64,000 bases of DNA. Origin: Acetobacteraceae bacterium. GTDB lineage: Bacteria > Pseudomonadota > Alphaproteobacteria > Acetobacterales > Acetobacteraceae. The DNA is taken from NCBI GenBank assembly GCA_021732665.1, contig JAKFUL010000027.1, forward strand, positions 1 to 64,000, written 5' to 3'. Position numbers and translations under genes: made by a program. Shown one piece after another: positions 28,426 through 37,811 of the stretch. Each line of letters begins with the position of its first letter. Position 1 is the first letter of the stretch. The notes beneath the pieces are model-generated. The model saw only the letters and a list, made by a program, of their open reading frames with translations. It was not told the DNA's origin and did no database searches.

Positions 28426-29084
28426 AGACCCTTCGGGCGGCGCTGCTGCCGGCCGGGTTGCTGGCGGGCTGCGCCGGCGGGCTGCCGCCGGGCACCGTGC
28501 TGCCGATCACCGCCGAATTCTCCGGCGTGGCCCGCACCCGTGCCACCGCCGTGCGGCTCGCCGATGGGCGCCTGCTCTCGGCCGCCCATATCCTCGACGA
28601 TGCCGGCATCGCCGAGGGCTTTTGTCGGTTGGGCCGGCGCGACCCGCCGCCGCTGCTCTCCGCGCTCAGCATCGGCCCGGGCCTGCCCGCCACCCGCATC
28701 CGCAACGGCCTGGCCCGGCTCAATACCGCCGATTGCGAACTGGCCTATCACAATGGCGCCGACCTCGCCCTGCTCGCCGCGCCTGGCGAGGGTGGCGCCG
28801 TTCTGTGCGAGGCCGACACCAGCCCCGGCCAACCCGTCCTCGTCGCCACGCGAGACCGGGTGGCGCTGGGGCGGATGGCCGGCAATGTCAGCGAGGCCAA
28901 TCCGGCCAACGGCATCTACGCCGTGCTGACGATGCGCCTCGAACCAGGTGAATCCGGCGGGGGCGTCTTCGACGCACAGCGCCTGTGCCTGCACGGCATC
29001 GTCAGCCAACGCGCGCCGGATGACCCGCAGGCCGCCTGGGTGGTCCGCACCTCGGTGATCCGCGCCTTCCTGGCCGGCGGCTGA
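28422..29084 (+). CDS. trypsin-like serine protease lipoprotein, CTG start
   Basis: This protein of about 220 aa would start at CTG 28422, overlapping the dehydrogenase stop as CTGA. That start gives MKTLRAALLPAGLLAGC, an ideal lipoprotein signal with lipobox LAGC. There is no in-frame ATG or GTG nearby; the TTG at 28458 would cut into the signal. Motifs of a chymotrypsin-fold protease are LSAAHIL (His), a GADLALLA strand (Asp) and GESGGGVF (Ser). The catalytic triad therefore looks complete. The non-standard start is inferred, the protease fold is fairly clear. The substrate is unknown. Confidence 0.65.
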   Translation: MKTLRAALLPAGLLAGCAGGLPPGTVLPITAEFSGVARTRATAVRLADGRLLSAAHILDDAGIAEGFCRLGRRDPPPLLSALSIGPGLPATRIRNGLARLNTADCELAYHNGADLALLAAPGEGGAVLCEADTSPGQPVLVATRDRVALGRMAGNVSEANPANGIYAVLTMRLEPGESGGGVFDAQRLCLHGIVSQRAPDDPQAAWVVRTSVIRAFLAGG

Positions 29085-29105
29085 AGGTGCGGCTATAGTC
29101 TGGTC

Positions 29106-30239
29106 GTGATCACCAGGCTCGACAGCTACATCTTCCGGCAACTCGGCGGCGCATTGCTGGCGGTGACGATCGGGCTGGCCGCCCTGGTCTGGCTGACCCA
29201 GTCGCTGCGCTTCATCGAACTCGTGCTGGACCGGGGCCTGTCCTTCTGGGTGTTCCTGGAACTCACGGCGCTGCTGCTGCCCAGCTTCTTCGCGGTGATC
29301 CTGCCGATCACCACCTTCGTGGTGGTGCTGTTCACCTATGTCCGGCTGGGCTCGGACCGCGAGCTGGTGGTGATGCGGGCCGCGGGGTTGAGCCAGTGGC
29401 AGCTCGCCCGCCCGGCGCTGGCCGTCTCCTCCGTCGCCGTCATGGTCGGCTATTTCCTCACCCTCTACCTGGTGCCGATCAGCCATGCCTCGTTCCGCGA
29501 ATGGCAGTTCGAGATCCGCAACCAGATGGCCGGGCTGCTGTTGCAGGAGGGCGTCTTCTCCTCGGTGGGCGAGGATCTGACGGTCTATGCCCGCACCCGC
29601 GAAAACGACGGTACGCTGCGCGGCATCCTGGTGCATGACGCGCGCGAGCGTGGCGCGCCGGTCACCATCCTGGCCGAGGCCGGGCGCATCTCCAACGGCC
29701 CCGAGGGCCCGCGCGTCACCCTCGTCAACGGCCAGCGGCAGCAGCTGGAACGCAGCCCGAATGGCAGCATCCGCCTGAACGTGCTCAGCTTCACCGAGAA
29801 CAGCATCGACCTCGCGCGCGCCAGTCGCGCCGATGGCGGGCGCTTTCGCAACGCGCAGGAGCGCAACCTGGATGAGTTGCTGCACCCCGAACCCGAGGTC
29901 TCGCCGCGCGACCGCAGGCGCTTCCGTGCCGAGGCGCATCAACGGCTCTCCAACCCCCTCACCGGCGTCTCCTTCGCGCTGCTGGCGCTGGCGGTGGCGC
30001 TGACCGGGCAGTTCCAGCGCTTCGGCGGCGGCTGGAAACTGTTTCTTGGCAGCGCGCTGATGGTGGGGCTGCTGGCGGTGGGCCTCATCGCCAATTCCGC
30101 CGCGGCGCGCAGCAACTCGTTCATCCCGCTGGTGTGGCTCAATGCGCTGCTGCCCGGGCTGATCTCGGCCTGGGTGCTCTCGGGCATGCCCGGCCTCTCA
30201 CGCGGCACCGCGATGCCCCGGCGGGTGCTCCGCGCATGA
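29106..30239 (+). CDS. lptF: LPS export ABC transporter permease LptF
   Basis: LptF is an inner-membrane half of the LptB2FG machine that extracts LPS toward LptC. The 377-aa product has the YjgP/YjgQ layout: three N-terminal helices, a periplasmic beta-jellyroll domain (roughly residues 105-265) and three C-terminal helices. The N-terminus MITRLDSYIFRQLGGALLAV and the HQRLSNPLTGVSFALLALAV segment before the last helices are typical. It overlaps lptG by 4 bp (ATGA). Confidence 0.93.
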   Translation: MITRLDSYIFRQLGGALLAVTIGLAALVWLTQSLRFIELVLDRGLSFWVFLELTALLLPSFFAVILPITTFVVVLFTYVRLGSDRELVVMRAAGLSQWQLARPALAVSSVAVMVGYFLTLYLVPISHASFREWQFEIRNQMAGLLLQEGVFSSVGEDLTVYARTRENDGTLRGILVHDARERGAPVTILAEAGRISNGPEGPRVTLVNGQRQQLERSPNGSIRLNVLSFTENSIDLARASRADGGRFRNAQERNLDELLHPEPEVSPRDRRRFRAEAHQRLSNPLTGVSFALLALAVALTGQFQRFGGGWKLFLGSALMVGLLAVGLIANSAAARSNSFIPLVWLNALLPGLISAWVLSGMPGLSRGTAMPRRVLRA

Positions 30240-31360
30240 CCTTCGCGCAGACCCTCACGCTGTATGTCGGCCGGCGCTTCCTGGCCTCGACCTTCACCAT
30301 GCTGACGGCGCTGACCCTGCTGGTCTCGCTCTTCGACTTCATCGAATTGCTTCGCCGGGCCGCGACCCGGCCCGATGTCGGCTTCGCCTTGGTCGCCACC
30401 ATCGCCGGGCTGCGCATGCCCTTCCTCTCCATCCAGATCATGCCCTTCGCCATATTGCTGGGCGGCATCCTGGCTTTCTGGCGGCTCACCCGCTCCTCGG
30501 AACTGATCGTGGCGCGGGCCACCGGCGTCTCGGCCTGGGGCTTTCTGCTCGGGCCGGTGTTGGTGGCGCTGGTTTTCGGCACGCTGGCCATCACCGCCAT
30601 CTCGCCCATCTCCTCGGCCATGCTGTCGCGCGCCGAGCGGCTGGAGGCCACCTTCCTGCGCGCCGGCGGGGGTGTGACCGCGCTGGCCGGCGGCAGGCTC
30701 TGGCTGCGCCAGTCCGACCGGGCGCTGGAACCGGGCGGGGTGGCCATCATCTCCGGCCGGCCCACGCGGCTGCTCTCGTCCCGGGGCAATCTGGGCTTCA
30801 GCATCGAGGATGTCAGTATCTGGCGCCTCTCCGCCGGCGACCGGCCATTGCAACGCATCGAGGTGCCGCGCGCCAGCCTGCTGCCCGGCCGCTGGGTGCT
30901 GGAGGATGCCGTGACCTTCGGCGCCGATCGCCAGCCCGGCCCGCCCACCACCCTGACCTTCCCCACCGAACTCACGCCCGACCGCATCGAGGACAGCTTC
31001 GCCTCGCCCGATACGCTCAGCTTCTGGGCCCTGCCCGGCTTCATCGCCATCCTGGAGGAGGCCGGCTTCTCGGCCATCCGCCACCGGCTGCAATTCCAGT
31101 CGCTGCTGGCGCTGCCGGCGCTGGCCGTCGCCATGGCGCTGCTCGCGGCGGGGTTTTCCATGCGCCCCAGCCGGATGGGGGGCGTGGCGCGGATGGCCGC
31201 GGCTGGCGTCTCTGCCGGCTTCGCGCTTTTTGTTCTGGACAAGATCACGGCGGAATTCGGCGAATCCGGCGCACTTCCGGTCTGGCTGGCCGCCTGGGCG
31301 CCCTGTCTTGCCGGTCTCTTGCTCGCCCTGGGCCTGTTGCTTCACCTGGAGGACGGGTAA
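30236..31360 (+). CDS. lptG: LPS export ABC transporter permease LptG
   Basis: LptG is the partner permease of LptF, 374 aa with the same three-helix / periplasmic domain / three-helix plan. It begins MTFAQTLTLYVGRRFLASTF; the LGGILAFWRLTRSSELIVARA loop near residue 77 is the coupling segment to LptB, and FSMRPSRMGG precedes the last helices. ATG 30236 sits in the lptF stop, making the pair co-translated. lptD follows by 10 bp. Confidence 0.93.
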   Translation: MTFAQTLTLYVGRRFLASTFTMLTALTLLVSLFDFIELLRRAATRPDVGFALVATIAGLRMPFLSIQIMPFAILLGGILAFWRLTRSSELIVARATGVSAWGFLLGPVLVALVFGTLAITAISPISSAMLSRAERLEATFLRAGGGVTALAGGRLWLRQSDRALEPGGVAIISGRPTRLLSSRGNLGFSIEDVSIWRLSAGDRPLQRIEVPRASLLPGRWVLEDAVTFGADRQPGPPTTLTFPTELTPDRIEDSFASPDTLSFWALPGFIAILEEAGFSAIRHRLQFQSLLALPALAVAMALLAAGFSMRPSRMGGVARMAAAGVSAGFALFVLDKITAEFGESGALPVWLAAWAPCLAGLLLALGLLLHLEDG

Positions 31361-31370
31361 AGCTTTGTCC

Positions 31371-33818
31371 ATGGCAGCCGAGCCCCCTCCCCCCAAGGCC
31401 GTCCTGATCCGCTTCGGCTCCGCCCGGGCCAGGCGCCGGGCGGAAGCCGCCGCGCGCCTGGCGCTGGTCATCGGCCGCCCGCCGCGCTGGTTCGCGGTGC
31501 CCGCGGCACTATGCCTGTGCCTGTTCGTCTTCAATGGCGGCGCTGGGGTGGCGCAGACCGGCCGCGTCTTCGCTGACCCCAACAGCCCGATCTCGCTGCC
31601 GGGCAGCGACCTGCCGGTAGCCGTCGCGCCCGTGGCCCCCGCGGCACCTCGCCGCGACAACAACGCCCCCGTCACCTTCACCGCCGATGACGTGGAATAT
31701 GACCGCGAGCGCGGCATCGTCACGGCACGCGGCCGGGTCGAGGCCTGGCAGAACGAGCGCATTTTGCGCGCGGACACCTTCTCCTATGACCGCAACACCG
31801 GCATCGCCACCGTGCGCGGCAATGTCGAGCTGCTGGAGGCCGATGGCCAGGTGATGTTCGCCGAGGAGGCGGAACTGGGCGAAGGGTTCCGCGACGGCGT
31901 GCTCACCGGCGTGCGCGCCCTGCTCGCCGCCAATGGCCGGCTGGTGGCCAATGGCGCCCGGCGCACCACCGTGCCGCTGCCCGAGGGCGCGCCCCAGGGC
32001 ACCCAGCGCCAGACGCTGACGGACCTGACCCGGGTGGTCTATTCCTCCTGCAACCTCTGCGAACAGGACCCGACACGGCCGCCGCTGTGGCAGGTGCGCG
32101 CCCGCACCGCGACGCAGGACAGCGACGCGCAGCGCATCAGCTACCGCGACGCGCAGTTGCAGATCAAAGGCATCCCGGTGCTCTACGCGCCGTTCTTTTC
32201 CCACCCCGATCCGCAATCGCCGCGCGGCTCGGGCTTTCTCTTTCCCACCATGGGCAGCACGCGGTTCCTCGGCGGCTTCATCCAGACGCCGTATTACTGG
32301 GCGATCGACGACCAGTCGGACCTGACGATCACGCCGCTCTTCTCCACCCGGCAGACGCCCAATCTGGGCCTGGAATACCGCCGCCGCTTCAATTCCGGCG
32401 ACATCCAGGTGCAGGCCAGCGCGGGCTATTTCAACGGCAACGACACCCGCGGCCTGCAGGAATTCTCCGGCCATATTTTTTCCCGCGCGCGGTTCCATCT
32501 CGATGAGAACTGGCGCGCCGGGCTGGAGGTGAACCGCGCCTCCTCCGAGCTCTACCTGCGCACCTACCGCTTCGAGTTCCGCCGAGTCCTGACCAGCCAG
32601 GCCTTTCTGGAAGGCTTTTGGGGGACCGAGGGCTATGCCCGCATCGACACCCGCGTCTACCAGGGCCTGCGCGCGACCGACACGTCGGCGACCTTCCCCA
32701 TCGTCGGCCCCAACGCCTATGGCGAATATGCGCCGCGGCAGCGCTATCTCGGCGGCTTCCTGCAATTCGAGGCCGGGCTGCTGGGCATCACCCGGCTGGA
32801 GGGCGCCTATTACCAGCGCCTGATGTCGCGCGTGTCCTGGCGGCGGGAGGAGATCGACGCCGTCGGCGGCTTGTGGAATTTCCGCATGCAGGGCGATGCG
32901 CGGGCCTATTACGCCGGGCGGCAGGACCAGGCGCCGAGCCTGCTCGGCACCGACGCCAACGGCACCAACGCCGCGGCCAATGCCCGTTTCGCGGTCGATT
33001 GGCGCATGCCCATGGTCCGCAATGCCGGCAATTGGGGGCAGCAGACCATCGAGCCCCGGGTGCAGATCGTGGCCGGCCCCAACACCGGGGCGCAGCGGCG
33101 GTTCGCCAATGAGGACAGCATCGATTTCGAATTCACCGATGCCAACCTGTTCAACCTCAACCGCTTCAATGGCCGCGACCGGCAGGAAGGCGGCACCCGC
33201 ATCGATGGCGCGCTACGCGCGGCCTGGAACTTCCCCAATGGCGGCCAGGTGGAAGCGATCGGCGGGCGTTCCTGGCGGGTGCGTCGCGATGCCACCTTCG
33301 CCCCTGGCAGCGGGCTGGAGAACCGGGGCAGCGACTATGTCGGGCGGATCTCGATCAGCCCCGTCGCGCGCTTCGACCTGCAGGCCCGCACCCGGCTGGA
33401 TGGCGAAACGGGCGCGCACCGCTTCAGCGACTACATCGCCAGCACCTCCTTCACCAATGTGCCGGGGCTGGACAATTTGGGGCTGCAGGCCGGCTATCTC
33501 TACTCCACGCCGGTGAGCTACCTGACCCCCTTGCGCAAACGCAATGAAGTGCTGGCCGGCGTCACCGCCTCCACCCGCCGCGCCGATGGCTCGAACTGGC
33601 GCGTCGGGGTTTCCGCCCGCTACGATATCGATCTGGGCCGTCCCGTGCTGGTGCAGGGTATCGCCGGCTATGAGGATGAATGCTTCATCCTGGAGGGGCG
33701 TTTCGTGCGCCGCTTCGCGCGTGACCCGGTGACGCAGCAGGATTTTGCCGGCAACACGCTTTTCCTCATCCGCCTGGGCTTCAAGACGCTGGGCGAATAC
33801 GGTTTCAGGGCGCTTTGA
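31371..33818 (+). CDS. lptD: LPS assembly outer-membrane protein LptD
   Basis: This protein of about 815 aa inserts LPS into the outer leaflet. A basic cytosolic lead of about 40 residues precedes the signal helix (FAVPAALCLCLFVFNGG), which is longer than usual. The OstA/LptC-like jellyroll follows (VTFTADDVEYDRERGIVTARG near residue 103), then the LptD barrel domain with IKGIPVLYAPFFSHPDP near 265 and many amphipathic strands to a C-terminal GEYGFRAL. ATG 31371 is used; TTG 31365 is two codons earlier. Cys residues are present (SSCNLCEQDP). Confidence 0.9.
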   Translation: MAAEPPPPKAVLIRFGSARARRRAEAAARLALVIGRPPRWFAVPAALCLCLFVFNGGAGVAQTGRVFADPNSPISLPGSDLPVAVAPVAPAAPRRDNNAPVTFTADDVEYDRERGIVTARGRVEAWQNERILRADTFSYDRNTGIATVRGNVELLEADGQVMFAEEAELGEGFRDGVLTGVRALLAANGRLVANGARRTTVPLPEGAPQGTQRQTLTDLTRVVYSSCNLCEQDPTRPPLWQVRARTATQDSDAQRISYRDAQLQIKGIPVLYAPFFSHPDPQSPRGSGFLFPTMGSTRFLGGFIQTPYYWAIDDQSDLTITPLFSTRQTPNLGLEYRRRFNSGDIQVQASAGYFNGNDTRGLQEFSGHIFSRARFHLDENWRAGLEVNRASSELYLRTYRFEFRRVLTSQAFLEGFWGTEGYARIDTRVYQGLRATDTSATFPIVGPNAYGEYAPRQRYLGGFLQFEAGLLGITRLEGAYYQRLMSRVSWRREEIDAVGGLWNFRMQGDARAYYAGRQDQAPSLLGTDANGTNAAANARFAVDWRMPMVRNAGNWGQQTIEPRVQIVAGPNTGAQRRFANEDSIDFEFTDANLFNLNRFNGRDRQEGGTRIDGALRAAWNFPNGGQVEAIGGRSWRVRRDATFAPGSGLENRGSDYVGRISISPVARFDLQARTRLDGETGAHRFSDYIASTSFTNVPGLDNLGLQAGYLYSTPVSYLTPLRKRNEVLAGVTASTRRADGSNWRVGVSARYDIDLGRPVLVQGIAGYEDECFILEGRFVRRFARDPVTQQDFAGNTLFLIRLGFKTLGEYGFRAL

Positions 33819-33820
33819 GC

Positions 33821-35245
33821 ATGGAAGCACCGCGTTTCACCATTCTGGCGGTGGAGCGGCGCGAATGGCCCTTCACGCTGCGCATGCCGTTCCGCTTCGG
33901 CGTGATCACGGTGCGGCATGGCCGACAGGCGGTGCTGCGCGCGCGGATTCGCACGGAGGATGGGCGCGAGGGCTGGGGGGTTTCGGCCGAGACCCTGGCG
34001 GCGAAGTGGTTCGACAAGAACCAGGCGCTGTCGGATGACGACAACATGGACCAGCTGCGCCGTTCGCTGGACATCGCGGGCGCGGCCGGGCTGGCGCATG
34101 GCCCCGACACGGCATGGGGGCATTGGGCCAACCGCTACAAGGCGCATGTGGCGGCCTGCGGGGGCGAGGGGCTGAACCCGCTGATCGCGAGCTATGGCCA
34201 GTCGCTGCTCGACCGCGCCTGTTTCGACGCGCTGCTCAAGCTGGTGGAGCTGCCCTTTCACACCGCGATGCGCGGCAATCTGGGTGGCATGGCGGCGCAT
34301 GCGATCATCGCCGACCTCGGCGATTTCGACGTGGCGGGCATGCTTGGCCCCATCGCGGCGCCGGGGCGCATCCATGCCCGTCACACCGTGGGGCTGGTGG
34401 ACCCGATCACCCTGGCCGATGTGGTGGAGCGGGTGAATGATGGGCTGCCGGAGACGCTGGAGGAGGTGGCCGCGGTCTATGGCCATCGCTGGTGGAAGCT
34501 GAAGGTGGGTGGGAACCTCGAAGCCGATATCGACCGTCTCTGCCGCATTGCCGCCGTGCTGGATGCGGGGCCGGCCTATCAGGCGAGCCTGGACGGCAAT
34601 GAGCAATATGCCGATGGCGAAAGCGCTTTGGCGCTGTGGCAGGCCATGGTGGCGGAGCCACGGCTGAACAGGTTATGCGCGTCCATCGCCTATATCGAGC
34701 AGCCGGTGGCCCGCGCGCGGGCGCTGGACACTTCGATGGGCGCTTTGGCGAAAGCGCGGCCGGTGATCATCGATGAGAGCGACGGCGATCTCTCGGCCTT
34801 CGTGACCGCGAAGGGGCTGGGCTATGCCGGCGTGTCCAGCAAGGCCTGCAAGGGGTTCTGGCGCAGTTTTGTCAACCATGCGCGCTGCAAGGCGTGGAAT
34901 GACGCGGGCGGGTCGTATTTCATGTCGGCCGAGGATCTGACGACGCTGGCCGGCGTTTGCGTGCAGCAGGATCTGGCGCTGGTCAGCGCGCTGGGCCTGA
35001 CCCATGTGGAACGCAACGGCCACCATTTCATCGCCGGTTTTCAGGGCCGACCGAAGGACGAGGCGGTGCGGTTCATGGAGGCGCATCCCCAGCTGTATGC
35101 CGACACCGCCGAGGGGCCGAGATTGACGATACGCCAGGGCGTGCTGGATATCGCCTCCATCGCCGTGCCGGGGTTCGGCGTGGCGGAGGAGCCGGATTTC
35201 GCCGCGATGGAGCCTATGCCGCCGGCCGCGTGGCCGAGGAAATAG
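33821..35245 (+). CDS. enolase-superfamily enzyme (mandelate racemase/muconate lactonizing type)
   Basis: This protein of about 474 aa has the enolase-superfamily active site: base K-x-K in WWKLKVGG near residue 227, metal ligands Asp in SLDGNEQY near 254, Glu in YIEQPVA near 291 and Asp/Glu in IIDESDG near 317, then a second base Lys in SSKACKG near 345. Such enzymes abstract an alpha-proton from carboxylates (dehydratases, racemases). The specific reaction is not identifiable. ATG 33821 is preferred; TTG 33815 would overlap the lptD stop. The 3' end overlaps convergent thiG by 32 bp. Confidence 0.82.
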   Translation: MEAPRFTILAVERREWPFTLRMPFRFGVITVRHGRQAVLRARIRTEDGREGWGVSAETLAAKWFDKNQALSDDDNMDQLRRSLDIAGAAGLAHGPDTAWGHWANRYKAHVAACGGEGLNPLIASYGQSLLDRACFDALLKLVELPFHTAMRGNLGGMAAHAIIADLGDFDVAGMLGPIAAPGRIHARHTVGLVDPITLADVVERVNDGLPETLEEVAAVYGHRWWKLKVGGNLEADIDRLCRIAAVLDAGPAYQASLDGNEQYADGESALALWQAMVAEPRLNRLCASIAYIEQPVARARALDTSMGALAKARPVIIDESDGDLSAFVTAKGLGYAGVSSKACKGFWRSFVNHARCKAWNDAGGSYFMSAEDLTTLAGVCVQQDLALVSALGLTHVERNGHHFIAGFQGRPKDEAVRFMEAHPQLYADTAEGPRLTIRQGVLDIASIAVPGFGVAEEPDFAAMEPMPPAAWPRK

Positions 35246-36008
35246 TGCCGCTCATCGGGCTGGACGGATCCGCCCGATAATCCCTGGGCATCCGCCCGGC
35301 CAGGAACGCCGCACGCCCTGCCATCACAGCGTGCTTCATGGCCACGGCCATCATCACCGGGTCCTGCGCATGGGCGATGGCGCTGTTCAACAGCACCGCG
35401 TCGCAGCCCAGCTCCATCGCCAGCGCCGCGTCGCTCGCCGTGCCGATACCGGCATCGACCAGCACGGGAACCCTCGCATTCTGCTTGATGCTGCGGATCA
35501 TGTAGGGGTTCACCACACCCATGCCCGAACCGATGGGCGCGCCGAGCGGCATGATGGCCACACAGCCCATCTCCTCCAGCCGCTTGGCGGCGATCGGGTC
35601 ATCGGCGCAATAGACCATGACCTGGAAGTTGTCGGCGATCAGCGCCGCCGCGGCCTCGAAAGTGCCGGCCATGTCGGGGTAGAGGTAGGGCGGAGGCCCG
35701 AGAACCTCCAGCTTCACCAGGTTCCACCCCCCGGCCTCGCGCGCCAGGCGCAACGTGCGCACGGCGTCCTTTGCCGTGTGGCAGCCGGCGGTGTTGGGCA
35801 GGTAGGTGTAGTCGGTGGGGGACACAAAATCCTGCAGCATGGGCGCTGACGCATCGCCGATATTCACCCGCCGCACGGCCACCGTCACGATCTCGGCGCC
35901 GCTTGCGGCGGTGGCGGCGGCTGTCTCCTCCAGCGATTTGTAGCGGCCGGTGCCGACGATCAGGCGCGAGGTGAAGCTTCGTCCCGCGACTTCCCAGGTA
36001 TCGGCCAT
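35214..36008 (-). CDS. thiG: thiazole synthase
   Basis: ThiG forms the thiazole phosphate of thiamine from DXP, dehydroglycine and ThiS thiocarboxylate. The 264-aa product has [12 protein letters not shown] at the N-terminus, [15 protein letters not shown] near residue 69, the Schiff-base Lys in NLVKLEVLG near 98 and a [12 protein letters not shown] phosphate loop. It lies 3 bp after thiS. The C-terminus overlaps the convergent enolase-superfamily gene. Confidence 0.96.
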   Translation of the reverse strand: MADTWEVAGRSFTSRLIVGTGRYKSLEETAAATAASGAEIVTVAVRRVNIGDASAPMLQDFVSPTDYTYLPNTAGCHTAKDAVRTLRLAREAGGWNLVKLEVLGPPPYLYPDMAGTFEAAAALIADNFQVMVYCADDPIAAKRLEEMGCVAIMPLGAPIGSGMGVVNPYMIRSIKQNARVPVLVDAGIGTASDAALAMELGCDAVLLNSAIAHAQDPVMMAVAMKHAVMAGRAAFLAGRMPRDYRADPSSPMSGTISSATRPAA

Positions 36009-36011
36009 GGC

Positions 36012-36215
36012 TCAGCCACCCCCGATGAAATGAACGATTTCGAGCTGATCGCCGGGGGTCAGGCGCGTGTCGGCATAGGTGCTGCGGGGCACGATTTCCT
36101 CGTTGCGCTCCACCGCCACCTTGCGGGTGTCGAGACCGATTTCGCGCAGCAGGTCGGCCACCGTGGCGGCGGCGACGGCGCGGGGTTCACCGTTGAGGGT
36201 GATGGCGATTTCCAT
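36012..36215 (-). CDS. thiS: thiamine biosynthesis sulfur carrier ThiS
   Basis: ThiS is a ubiquitin-fold sulfur carrier whose C-terminal Gly is thiocarboxylated. The 67-aa product starts with MEIAITLNGEPRAV, has VADLLREIGLD and ends IVHFIGGG with the required Gly-Gly tail. It is followed directly by thiG. It begins 46 bp downstream of pucC on the same strand with no terminator or TPP riboswitch visible between, so it may be read from the puc transcript. Confidence 0.94.
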   Translation of the reverse strand: MEIAITLNGEPRAVAAATVADLLREIGLDTRKVAVERNEEIVPRSTYADTRLTPGDQLEIVHFIGGG

Positions 36216-36261
36216 GGCGCTCTATGTGGCACCGCCGAGGCTCCGGGGCAAGCCGGGCGGG

Positions 36262-37647
36262 CTATACCGCCGCGGTCGCCCTGCGGTCATCGCGCAGCAG
36301 TGGCTGCATCGCCAGCACCGTCACCAGCAGCATCGCCACCTCCAGCCCATAGGCGATCTGGTAGCCGGTGGCCGCATGGGCGCCGGGCAGGGCGGCGCCC
36401 AGGTCGCGGATCACCCCGCCCATCGCCATGGCCAGCCCCGCCGCCGTGGCCTGCACGGCACCCCAGGCGCCCAGCGCCAGCCCGGTTTGCTCCTCGGGCG
36501 CCATCACCATGGTCGCCGTCAGCGTGCCATGGGCGAACAGCCCGCCGCCGAAGCCGATGATGAAGACACCCATGGCGAAGAGCCCCGGCGCCATTTCCGG
36601 CCCCGAGGCCATGACGGCCAGAAAGCCCGGCACGCCGACCATGGCGCCGTGGCTGGCCATGCGGAACGGGTCCGCGCCGCGGCCCAGCACCTTCGAGGCC
36701 AGCCCGAAGCCGAACAGCCCGCCCAGCGCCAGGCAGGCCGTGAGCATCGTGGTGGCGCCCACGCCCATGCCCAGCACCTGGCCGCCATAGGGTTCCAGCA
36801 GCACGTCCTGCATGGAGAAGCCCATGGTGCCCAGGCCGATGGCGAAAAGCCGCCGGCGGGCATGCCGCACGGCGATGAAGCGGCCCCAGCTGTCGGCGAA
36901 GCTCGGCATCTGCCGGGTCATCGATGTCCGCCGAGGGTCGCGCGCCTCCTGCTTCCACAGCGCCACGATGTTGAGGAAGATCGTCGCCACCGCGGCACCC
37001 TGGATGACCTGGATGAGCTTGGCGTTGTTGAATTCATGCAGCACCGCGCCGAAGACCAGGGCGGAGACGATCATGCCCAGCAGCAGCATGACATACATCA
37101 GGCCCACCACCTTGGGCTGGGAATGCTCGGGTGCGAGGTCGTTGGCCAGGGCCAGGCCGACGGTCTGGGTGGTGTGCACGCCCGCGCCGACCATCAGGAA
37201 GGCGAGTGCGGCGGCCGCCTGGCCGACCCAGATCGGCGTGCTGGCCGATTCGCCCTCACCCGCCAGCACCAGCAGGGCGAAGGGCATGATGGCGAGGCCG
37301 CCGAACTGGACCAGCGTGCCCTGCCACATATAGGGCACCCGGCGCCAACCCAGCAGCGAGCGATGGGTGTCGGAGCGGAAGCCGATCAGCGCGCGGAAGG
37401 GGGCGAAGACCAGCGGCAGGGCCAGCATGATGGCGACGAGTGCCGCGGGGACGCCGAGTTCCACGATCATGACGCGGTTGAGCGTGCCGACCAGCAGCAC
37501 CAGCGCCATGCCGACCGAGACCTGGAAAAGCGACAGGCGCAGCAGGCGGGAGAGCGGCAATTCGGGGGTCGCGGCATCGGCGAAGGGCATGAAGCGTGTG
37601 CCCAGCCCCATCCAGGCCTGAATGAGTGTCCGGCTGACGATGTTCAT
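36262..37647 (-). CDS. pucC: PucC/LhaA-type light-harvesting complex assembly transporter (BCD family MFS)
   Basis: This 461-aa membrane protein has about twelve helices. The N-terminus (RLLRLSLFQVSVGMALVLLVGTLNRVMIVELG) and the FRSDTHRSLLGWRRVPYMW loop are hallmarks of the PucC/LhaA/BCH2 family, thought to deliver bacteriochlorophyll to, or assemble, antenna complexes. It lies 164 bp downstream of pucA on the same strand, the classical pucBAC order, so an LH2 assembly role is favoured over the LH1-linked LhaA. Confidence 0.92.
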   Translation of the reverse strand: MNIVSRTLIQAWMGLGTRFMPFADAATPELPLSRLLRLSLFQVSVGMALVLLVGTLNRVMIVELGVPAALVAIMLALPLVFAPFRALIGFRSDTHRSLLGWRRVPYMWQGTLVQFGGLAIMPFALLVLAGEGESASTPIWVGQAAAALAFLMVGAGVHTTQTVGLALANDLAPEHSQPKVVGLMYVMLLLGMIVSALVFGAVLHEFNNAKLIQVIQGAAVATIFLNIVALWKQEARDPRRTSMTRQMPSFADSWGRFIAVRHARRRLFAIGLGTMGFSMQDVLLEPYGGQVLGMGVGATTMLTACLALGGLFGFGLASKVLGRGADPFRMASHGAMVGVPGFLAVMASGPEMAPGLFAMGVFIIGFGGGLFAHGTLTATMVMAPEEQTGLALGAWGAVQATAAGLAMAMGGVIRDLGAALPGAHAATGYQIAYGLEVAMLLVTVLAMQPLLRDDRRATAAV

Positions 37648-37755
37648 GGCGGGGCGTTCGCGCCTCTGTGCTGTTGCGGGGTTCGAACTTGCTGGGTGAC
37701 GTCAGGATGCCCCGCCATGCGCGACCTTGGCGGATCGCGCCAAGCGGGAGAGAGG

Positions 37756-37780
37756 GGCCGGGATGGAGACCATCCCGGCC
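37756..37780 (-). promoter_or_regulatory. intercistronic hairpin between pucA and pucC
   Basis: There is a perfect 11-bp stem (GGCCGGGATGG / CCATCCCGGCC) with a 3-nt loop, 32 bp past the pucA stop. No T-run follows on the minus strand. In puf and puc operons such structures stabilise the upstream antenna mRNA and lower expression of the distal gene; the position here fits that role, or partial termination. Confidence 0.7.
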
Positions 37781-37811
37781 ACCTATGGGCTGGGTCAGTG
37801 ACCCGCCCCGC

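Noticed and set aside
36216-36261. Possible TPP riboswitch before thiS
   Set aside because: Only 46 bp separate pucC and thiS and no thi-box sequence is present.
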